DNA of 50,117 bases from a virus: IMG/VR virus record IMGVR_UViG_3300022937_000033, positions 1-50,117 of that record. One strand, 5' to 3'. Every line of letters begins with the position of its first letter. Position 1 is the stretch's first letter. This document shows, one piece after another, positions 44,401 through 50,117 of this stretch. The notes under the pieces are model-generated. The model saw only the letters and a list, made by a program, of their open reading frames with translations, was not told the origin of the DNA and did no database searches. The translations under genes and the position numbers were made by a program.

Positions 44401-47400
44401 AATTCAATGGTGAAACACGTAATCTTAGAGATGTCCTTGATTTCAGACCTGCTGTTACTCCTGTTCTATCTGGTTCTGGTACTGTTGGTAGTCCGTACTA
44501 TGTGAACTGTGCATCTTTGGACTTCAAAGATCGTGGTTTCTCCTCTGGTGGTGTGGCTAATAACGCTACGGTCATTGATATTCCGAAACCCGAATCCGAT
44601 TTCCGTTGCGACTATGACTATTATGTTGGTCGTATCGATAAACTGTTCCTGACTGATCAGCAAGAGTTCAAGGTTGTTAAGGGTATCCCTGGTGAAAAAG
44701 ATGATATTCCTACAAACATTGATAATGCGATGCTTCTGGCAACATTCTATCACGAAGCATATGGTTATAGACCCGAAAACGTCCACATCATTCGGGAAAA
44801 TAATCGTCGTTTCACGATGAAGGACATTGGTTATATTGAAAGACGTGTTGACAACCTCGAATATTACACCTCGCTGAGTCTCCTCGAACTCGAAACTGCT
44901 CAATTGTCCATTAAGGACAGCGATGGTTTCGATAAGTTCAAGAACGGATTCCTGGTTGATAACTTCACATCTTTCGATTCTGCAGATACTTCACAACAAG
45001 ATTTTGCTTGTGCACTGGACTTTGGTGAAGGTCTTCTGCGTGCATCTCACTACACTACAAATGTTCCCCTCGAATTTAATGTAAATGCATCTTCTGGAGT
45101 TACTCTCCACGAAACTGGCACTCTGACTCTTCCATACGAAGAAACTCAGTTCATTGTTCAACCATATGCATCTCGTGTTGAGAACGTTAACCCGTTCAAC
45201 GTGTTTGCATACATCGGTCGTCTTGATCTCTTCCCCTCGTCTGACGACTGGGTGGATAGCAGAAGAGCACCCGATCGTGTGGTGAACCTGGAAGGTGATT
45301 TCACGGCAACAATGCTTCGCCTTGGTGCTGACCAGAATACAGGTTTTGCTCCTGTTCAGTGGAACGCTTGGAGAACTAACTGGACATCAAACTCCAGTAG
45401 ATCGAGTTCTCAGTTTATGCGTCGTGGTAACTGGCCGTTCATTAGAAGAATCAACAGCACAACATCTACAAGCGTTAGTTCTCAAACAAGATCTGGTCTT
45501 AGAACTCGTGTTGTTCCCAGAATTGACCGTCAATCTCTTGGAGACAATGTGATTGAAAGAACGGTGATTCCTTTCATCCGTTCTAGAAATATTGCATTTG
45601 CTGTTCAGCGCCTCAAACCATACACCAGATTCTATGCATTCATTGACAATGTTGACGTAAATTACTACTCAACTCCCAAACTGCTTGAAGTAACGAAGAA
45701 CCCAGTTGACGATGTTCGTACAAACGATACACCGTTTGTTACTGGAGAAACCGTTATCGGTCAACAATCTGGATGTAGATTGAAGATTGTGAATCCCAAT
45801 GAGGGATTTGATGATGGTCTGTCTCCTTACGACAAGTCGGAACTTCCTTCCTCTTATGCTTCTACCACACCTCTACTGAATATCGACACTAAGATTATGT
45901 CGGAGACGGTTGCTGGTGACTACTATGGTAACCCAATTGAAACCGAGATTCTGGTGGGTCAAACCTCTGGTGCTCGTGCTGTGGTCAAGAAAAAGCGTTT
46001 GGTTGCAAATACCAACGGTGACCTCAACGGCATTATGTGGATTCCCAATCCTGCGGTCAATACTAACCCCAGATTTGCAACTGGCACTCGTGTCATCCGT
46101 CTGACAACTTCTGCTACAGATTCTCGCATTCCTGGTCAAGTTGACTCTGCAGCATCTGCAAACTATGTTGCATCTGGTATCTTGGAAACCAAGCAGCAGA
46201 CAATTCTTGCAGTTAGAAATGCAGATCTTGTAAGAGATACTGTGACACAGAACCGTGTTGTTTCTAGTAGCAGCACATCCACTCGTGATACTGGTTGGTA
46301 CGATCCCCTGGCACAATCCTTCTTGGTTGAGTCTAAGGGTGGTGCATTCCTGACGGGATGCGAACTGTATTTCAATACAAAGGATGAAAGAATTCCTGTT
46401 TCTGTGCAGGTTCGTGAGATGGCAAATGGTTATCCAACCACCAAAGTTTTGGCATTCTCCGACGTTACTCTGCTTCCCTCTCAGGTCAACCTTTCTGAGA
46501 ATGGTACCGTTCCTACCAAGTTTACATTCCAATCTCCAATCTATGTGACAGAAAATCGCGAGTATTGCCTCGTTGTTCTGTCCGACTCTAACGAATACAA
46601 ACTCTGGATCTCCAGAATGGGTGAGGATGATGTAACTAGCGATAGAACGATCTCCGAGCAACCTTATGCTGGTGTTCTGTTCAAGTCTCAGAACGCATCT
46701 ACTTGGACTGCTGACCAGTACGAAGACCTTAAGTTTATCCTGCATAAAGCAGAATTTGCTACTGGTACTAGCGGTACTGCAGTGTTCAACAACGCTAAAC
46801 TTGCATTGGGTAACTCTGGTATTGCACAACTTCGCAATAATCCAGTCACCACCTTGAAACCTCAAGTGAAGATTGTTCTTAGCGATCACGCTGCAAACTT
46901 CACTATCGGTGCTGAGATCACTCAAACTGATACTTCACCTGTTCCTTCTGCGATTGTTCGTGAAGTTGTCCAAGGTGTTCAAGGTTCATCGAACGCATAT
47001 ATCATCGTTGATGATGTGAATGGCACCTTCCGTGAAGGTGTTGCTTCTGGTTCGTCGTTCATCTATAGATTGGTTTCTTCCAGATCTATCGCAAACATCA
47101 CTTTGACTGGCGTTACTGGAACTTTCACTGTTGATGAACCCATCACAAATGGTTCTGGTGCATCTGGTATTGTGACTAATTGGAATTCTGGTACTGGTGT
47201 TGTCACAATCAAGTCTGTGACTGGCACCTTTGCTGATGGTGATCCTGTTACCCAGGAAATTAACCAAGTTACTACTGGTTCTGGTACCATCGGTTCCAGC
47301 GGAGTTGCTCTGAGTGGTGATGACATCAACGATTATCCCGCTGCACCAATTTCTTACTTTAATGATGCTAAGGAAATCACGATTGCACACGCAAACCACT

Positions 47401-48659
47401 GTATGCACGATGTTGCAAACAACGTGAGAATCAGCGGTGTGATCTCGGAAGTTTCTCCAACCGTAGTTGACTCTGCTTACCATACCAATGGTATTACTGC
47501 AACAGATGGTGTTAGTGGAACATTCTCACTTCACGTTAATGACGCGGCTGCATTCCACACCGTGATCAACGGTGCTGGTGTTTCTACCAGCAATCCTGGT
47601 TATATCGTGATTCGCGATCCTGAAATTGGTCAGCGTCATTTTGAAATCATTGAATATAGTAGCATTTCTTCTGACGGTAAGATTATCACCCTCCCATCTG
47701 GTTCTCGTGGTAAGGATGGTACAGCTGCACTCGCACACAGTGCCAACAGCATTGTTGAGTGCTACAACCTTGATGGTATCCCACTAACAGAAATCAACCG
47801 CCTACATACCCAAGTTGGATCTCCAACATTGGATAGTTATAAGTTGGCAGTTACCTCGGTTTCCAGCAGTGGCATCACAAATGGCGGATCTAACGTGACG
47901 GCAACTCAGAACATTCAGTTTGAGCAATTCCTTCCTCAAATTCAGATGAACCAGTTCCCAGAGACTGATGTTATTCCAAGATTGAACGTTGTTTCTGGTA
48001 CTTCTATCAAGGATGGTGCAAATGTTGATGATGCATCGTTCATTAACGATGGTGTGTATCTTGATTGTATTGCAAATGAGGATAACTATCTGACATTCCC
48101 CAAACTGGTATGTTCGCAAGTTAATGAGGATGCGAAGTTGAGTGGTTCCAAGTCTCTCAATATGCAACTTTTGCTGAGCACAGAAAACAGTGCACTTTCT
48201 CCCGTGATTGATACTGATCGTTGTTCACTCATTACAACATCAAACAGAATCAATGAAGTTGCTCAAGGTAATAGTGATGCTGAGAAGAACGCTGGTGACA
48301 AGAACGATGCAGTTTACATCACTAAGGTGATCAATCTGTTAAATCCTGCAAATACTTTGAAGGTTCAGTTTGAAGCTTGGCGTCATCCTGAAACTGAAAT
48401 TTATGTGATGTATCGCATTCTTCCTATTGGTACTTCCCTCTCCTTCGATGAGATTGGATATACATATTTTAACGGGAACGGTAAAGAGAACAAAACAGTT
48501 CAAAAGACTGAATCGTATCTCCTCCGCGATCTGGAGTATACTCTAGAGTCTTCTCAAGAGTTTACATCTGCACAGGTTAAGATTATTATGACATCTAAGA
48601 ACCAAGCATATGTTCCCAACATTAAAAACCTTCGCGTTCTTGCACTGAGTGACCTCTAA
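41448..48659 (+). CDS. very large DUF4815-type virion protein, 2403 aa (gp10 position)
   Basis: Encodes 2403 residues, four bases after gp8. The N-terminus (NISPYFDDFDKADNFYRVLF, then FRPGYPIQARELTTMQSLLQ) and VGPGKAYVRGYE at about residues 355-365 match the DUF4815 family of T4-like cyanophages. Several units of the form GxxIxGxTSxAKAxV occur (near residues 482-541, 848-908, 1430-1520 and 1817-1945). Residues about 1615-1730 hold a conserved block (DPLAQSFLVESKGGAFLTGC, YVTENREYCLVVLS). The C-terminus (VINLLNPANTLKVQFEAWRH) is also typical. The position after gp8 matches T4 gp9/gp10, so a baseplate or tail-pin role is likely; I do not assign a T4 number. Confidence 0.92.
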   Translation: MPQNTNLNISPYFDDFDKADNFYRVLFRPGYPIQARELTTMQSLLQNQIESFGTHMFKDGSMVIPGQVGYDLDAKAIILQESFLGADIEQYRAQLDGKIIEGLTTGVKAKVLFSIPASESDRGYITIYLKYLTSGGEDNDVATFVNNEQLICESEITYGNSLIEIGTPFAQMLPTNATAIGSTASIAAGVYFIRGYFVDVSAQTIVLDQYGNNPSYRIGLEIFESIVTPEDDPELNDNATGTSNYSAPGAHRFRIRTSLVKKVIDDDTDKNFLELLRINKSQIESFVERSAYNEMARELARRTYDESGDYTVRDFDVRIREHQNDGINNGVYLPGEVSPGGISSSESYYSVEVGPGKAYVRGYESETLTPTFVDLIKPRTTVGLQNSIIPFELGNYMLMNNVKGSPIVNGNNITANYQVVELRDVAPNNVLTASGRVIGYARVAAYEYHSGTNVNSTSTVFKAYLFDIQPLTLFKMSNNVTLSQGHVIRGRTSRAKAFVEGDVAGGSLFSVYQVYGTFRAGEVIERDGVEIGTLDDLFQYEVTDAKGITGRDPDTNAIVFAGDFVLDQETVILGTNFSVPNTGSGTLTGTQSNFTLDLRPGDILTANGSTTLQVNLINTSGSSIANKVTNATTVGYSSGSVVADDYAFLVRRRVQVYDRETADLLIEMPKDSINNISDESAIVARSFDDITVTGANDFTISLPADEQFLAYDKDHYQLVSLAPTTGTLIDIENNITFNTTGTPRTSLTVSGLAGITSCRLIASVSKNQAEKKLKNATEMEVMKVERTANSSDNVKYGLTYGSLYGTRIEDEEISLGCTDVYKIHAVYESADDNAAVIPNLTMQDATIFQKGTIIEGQTSKAKARVVNFNPVSYVCHFVYENDSFFILGETIRGFDANNNVITGLVNDAEGSVNNGSRNITDSFFLDVNQQGHYYDISKLIRYAGSTSPLRKLMVVFNRFTHEATGDYFASQSYVGIDYKDIPTVKFNGETRNLRDVLDFRPAVTPVLSGSGTVGSPYYVNCASLDFKDRGFSSGGVANNATVIDIPKPESDFRCDYDYYVGRIDKLFLTDQQEFKVVKGIPGEKDDIPTNIDNAMLLATFYHEAYGYRPENVHIIRENNRRFTMKDIGYIERRVDNLEYYTSLSLLELETAQLSIKDSDGFDKFKNGFLVDNFTSFDSADTSQQDFACALDFGEGLLRASHYTTNVPLEFNVNASSGVTLHETGTLTLPYEETQFIVQPYASRVENVNPFNVFAYIGRLDLFPSSDDWVDSRRAPDRVVNLEGDFTATMLRLGADQNTGFAPVQWNAWRTNWTSNSSRSSSQFMRRGNWPFIRRINSTTSTSVSSQTRSGLRTRVVPRIDRQSLGDNVIERTVIPFIRSRNIAFAVQRLKPYTRFYAFIDNVDVNYYSTPKLLEVTKNPVDDVRTNDTPFVTGETVIGQQSGCRLKIVNPNEGFDDGLSPYDKSELPSSYASTTPLLNIDTKIMSETVAGDYYGNPIETEILVGQTSGARAVVKKKRLVANTNGDLNGIMWIPNPAVNTNPRFATGTRVIRLTTSATDSRIPGQVDSAASANYVASGILETKQQTILAVRNADLVRDTVTQNRVVSSSSTSTRDTGWYDPLAQSFLVESKGGAFLTGCELYFNTKDERIPVSVQVREMANGYPTTKVLAFSDVTLLPSQVNLSENGTVPTKFTFQSPIYVTENREYCLVVLSDSNEYKLWISRMGEDDVTSDRTISEQPYAGVLFKSQNASTWTADQYEDLKFILHKAEFATGTSGTAVFNNAKLALGNSGIAQLRNNPVTTLKPQVKIVLSDHAANFTIGAEITQTDTSPVPSAIVREVVQGVQGSSNAYIIVDDVNGTFREGVASGSSFIYRLVSSRSIANITLTGVTGTFTVDEPITNGSGASGIVTNWNSGTGVVTIKSVTGTFADGDPVTQEINQVTTGSGTIGSSGVALSGDDINDYPAAPISYFNDAKEITIAHANHCMHDVANNVRISGVISEVSPTVVDSAYHTNGITATDGVSGTFSLHVNDAAAFHTVINGAGVSTSNPGYIVIRDPEIGQRHFEIIEYSSISSDGKIITLPSGSRGKDGTAALAHSANSIVECYNLDGIPLTEINRLHTQVGSPTLDSYKLAVTSVSSSGITNGGSNVTATQNIQFEQFLPQIQMNQFPETDVIPRLNVVSGTSIKDGANVDDASFINDGVYLDCIANEDNYLTFPKLVCSQVNEDAKLSGSKSLNMQLLLSTENSALSPVIDTDRCSLITTSNRINEVAQGNSDAEKNAGDKNDAVYITKVINLLNPANTLKVQFEAWRHPETEIYVMYRILPIGTSLSFDEIGYTYFNGNGKENKTVQKTESYLLRDLEYTLESSQEFTSAQVKIIMTSKNQAYVPNIKNLRVLALSDL

Positions 48660-48882
48660 AAAATACATTCCAGTTGACGGACATCCCGACTTAGTTCGGG
48701 ATTCCTCTTCTGGTGCCATTCTAAATACAAAAGCGACACCTCCTGGCACTGCGGCAAAAGCACGTAGAGCCAAAGATAGAAAAGTCGATGACTTGAAATC
48801 CGACGTGGATGTGCTAAAATCTGATATGTCGGAAATCAAAACCCTACTGAAAACATTATTGGAGACAAAAAATGACCGCTGA
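48649..48882 (+). CDS. small conserved cyanophage protein, GTG start
   Basis: Encodes 77 residues from GTG 48649, overlapping the end of the large gene by 11 bases. The N-terminus YIPVDGHPDLVRDSSSGAIL is a pattern I recall from small conserved T4-like cyanophage proteins (DGH...LVRD-x-x-SGAI-x-N). The C-terminal half is a Lys/Asp-rich helix with heptads (DLKSDVDVLKSDMSEIKTLL), probably a coiled coil. No ATG in frame would keep the conserved start. It may assist assembly of the neighbouring structural proteins. Confidence 0.8.
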   Translation: MTSKKYIPVDGHPDLVRDSSSGAILNTKATPPGTAAKARRAKDRKVDDLKSDVDVLKSDMSEIKTLLKTLLETKNDR

Positions 48883-49078
48883 TGTGACTGAAACTGTTGA
48901 CCAGGAAAAACTCCTTGGTGATTTCAAAGCACGCTACCAACAACTTCTTGAAGATAATAAGAAAATGGTAGAGCAAATTAAGGCAAACGAAAGTCAAGCA
49001 CTTAAACTTCTCGGCGCAATTGAAACTCTGGAATACCTTACGCAAGGACCAGAAGTTGATAATGTAGACGCTGAATAA
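48872..49078 (+). CDS. small coiled-coil protein, 68 aa
   Basis: Encodes 68 residues, overlapping the previous gene by 11 bases. It is almost wholly helical with heptad spacing (LLGDFKARYQQLLEDNKKMV, then EQIKANESQALKLLGAIE) and an acidic tail, so a coiled-coil oligomer is likely. It is the last gene before a strong terminator and probably shares translation with the two preceding genes. Not recognised beyond that. Confidence 0.75.
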   Translation: MTADVTETVDQEKLLGDFKARYQQLLEDNKKMVEQIKANESQALKLLGAIETLEYLTQGPEVDNVDAE

Positions 49079-49084
49079 ACTCTT

Positions 49085-49106
49085 GGACCCGCAAGGGTCC
49101 TTTTTT
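49085..49106 (+). terminator. rho-independent terminator
   Basis: GGACCC (49085-49090) and GGGTCC (49095-49100) form a GC-rich 6-bp stem with loop GCAA, followed by six T (49101-49106). It closes the gp8-DUF4815 transcription unit six bases after the last stop codon. Confidence 0.92.
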
Positions 49107-49112
49107 AATGCG

Positions 49113-49120
49113 TATAAATA
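49113..49120 (+). promoter_or_regulatory. T4-type late promoter TATAAATA
   Basis: A perfect TATAAATA octamer, identical to the T4 late consensus, lies just after the terminator and 50 bases ahead of the fibre gene. Confidence 0.85.
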
Positions 49121-49169
49121 TCTGAGAGGCATATCCTGTCCGTCCACGGATACTTCCACCTGATTTCAA

Positions 49170-50117
49170 ATGGCAAATAGAATTCAATTAAGGCGTGATG
49201 GTGCTCAGCAGTGGGCGAACATCAACCCAATCCTTGCTCAAGGCGAACTCGGAATCGAAATTGATACGTCACGTATTAAGATCGGAGATGGTGTTACGCC
49301 GTGGAACTCTCTTAAGTATGAGCGACCACTAGAGACTGAATCAAACGCTGCTAATACTCTTGTTAAGCGTGACGCAGACGGTAACTTCCAAGCAGGTGCC
49401 ATTACTGCTACGTTGATTGGTAATGCCTCTACCGCAACTCGTTTTGCTAACGCACGTCAAATCCAGTTAACAGGTCAAGTTACTGGTTCTGGTTCTTTCG
49501 ACGGTTCTGCGAACCTATCACTGAACACTGACCTGTCGCTTATCACAACACTACCACACTACGATCCCAACAACCCCAACGCAGAGGCACTTTATACACG
49601 GGTTCGCGTTAATTCTCAGGGTCGTGTTGTTGGTGCTGAACTTGCGTCTACTCTTGCAGACTATGGTATCACCGATGCTCAGGGATTGGATGCTGACCTG
49701 ACATCTCTTTCCGATTTGACAACCGTTGGCATTCTTGTTCGTGCCTCTCAGGGTAATATTGTTACAAGAACACTGACTGGTGGTGGCGGTAGAATCATCT
49801 TCACCGTTCCTGACGGTACTTCTCAGAACCCATTTATTGACTTGGCAGATACCACGGTTGTGGTGGGTTCTTACAACGTTGAATCTCTCACATCTGTTGG
49901 AACTGGTAGTGAGACGGTTAACGCTACAAGATTCACTGTTGATAGATACGGTCGTCTTACAGCAGCACTTACTGTTCCCATTGCTACAGCGACTGAAGGT
50001 AGTAAGTATGCCGCATATGATGCAGGCACTGCATATTCCCGTTACGATATTATTGAAGAGGGTGGAAAGGTATATCAAGCATATGTTGACATCGTTGCTG
50101 GTGCAGGTTCACCTACC
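49170..50117 (+). CDS. tail fibre-like protein with Mtd-like N-terminus (3' end outside window)
   Basis: The frame opens at ATG 49170 and is still open at the window end (316 codons seen). The N-terminus RIQLRRDGAQQWANINPILA, followed by GELGIEIDTSRIKIGDG and WNSL, matches the N-terminal domain of the major tropism determinant (Mtd_N) and of many phage fibres. Then follow fibre repeats (GNFQAGAITATLIGNASTAT) and a Thr/Ser/Gly-rich region. Near the window end, AAYDAGTAYSRYDIIEEGGK and VYQAYVD resemble a CBM5/12-like unit. It is probably a receptor-binding fibre or its proximal part. No stop is seen, so the length is unknown. Confidence 0.9.
   Translation, partial: MANRIQLRRDGAQQWANINPILAQGELGIEIDTSRIKIGDGVTPWNSLKYERPLETESNAANTLVKRDADGNFQAGAITATLIGNASTATRFANARQIQLTGQVTGSGSFDGSANLSLNTDLSLITTLPHYDPNNPNAEALYTRVRVNSQGRVVGAELASTLADYGITDAQGLDADLTSLSDLTTVGILVRASQGNIVTRTLTGGGGRIIFTVPDGTSQNPFIDLADTTVVVGSYNVESLTSVGTGSETVNATRFTVDRYGRLTAALTVPIATATEGSKYAAYDAGTAYSRYDIIEEGGKVYQAYVDIVAGAGSPT

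Noticed and set aside
48721-48727. CTAAATA inside the gene at 48649
   Set aside because: It is in coding sequence and no gene starts within 100 bases; taken as chance, as is the copy at 15354-15360 inside gp6.

Overview
The window looks like part of the genome of a T4-like myovirus of marine cyanobacteria (a cyanophage, most likely infecting Synechococcus or a relative). The assignment rests on the baseplate genes gp25, gp6 and gp8 in T4-like order, on T4-type late promoters (TATAAATA/CTAAATA) at structural-gene boundaries, on two small 2OG-Fe(II) oxygenase-like genes, on short HNH endonucleases, and on a bank of small proteins of the kind seen in cyanophages. Every gene I can support is on the + strand. 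No tRNA, rRNA, CRISPR array, integrase or insertion sequence was seen.

Positions 1-4300 hold thirteen small, tightly packed, mostly unrecognised genes of early type. Four gaps between them carry a recurring non-canonical promoter: a TGTGnCAGT box, usually part of an inverted repeat, 53 bases (three copies) or 55 bases (one copy) ahead of a -10 hexamer. Most of these genes lack a Shine-Dalgarno sequence and share pyrimidine-rich leaders. One encodes a possible PD-(D/E)XK nuclease, and two encode small paralogues ending in WTN-x-F.

Positions 4291-8340 form an accessory block: two 2OG-Fe(II) oxygenase-like proteins, two HNH endonucleases, an AbrB-like small protein and several overlapping tiny genes. 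It contains two terminator/promoter interlocks and, at 5334-5529, three exact TTTTCCACA boxes (the cyanobacterial DnaA-box sequence) next to an AT-rich stretch and an inverted repeat. One of these boxes sits in the spacer of a good sigma70 promoter.

Positions 8339-50117 form the virion module. In order they are a 1142-residue structural protein, a PAAR-like spike tip, three small proteins, gp25, gp6, a 6354-residue giant protein, a YHYH/cupredoxin/Ig-like protein, a fibre-like protein with a second cupredoxin-like end, a repeat-rich protein, gp8, a 2403-residue DUF4815-type protein, two small proteins and the start of a fibre with an Mtd-like N-terminus. The giant gene covers about 19 kb. It combines beta-repeat arrays, a YHYH-like domain, a propeller-like region, two LamG-like domains, a CBM-like segment, six Cys-containing helical repeats and a C-terminal Ig-like domain. 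Several of these modules recur in neighbouring virion proteins, so the baseplate and fibre apparatus seems to have grown by module exchange. The most interesting signals are the giant protein and its helical repeats, the two predicted type-1 copper sites in adjacent virion proteins, the shared repeat families including one inside gp8, the early promoter family and the DnaA-box cluster.
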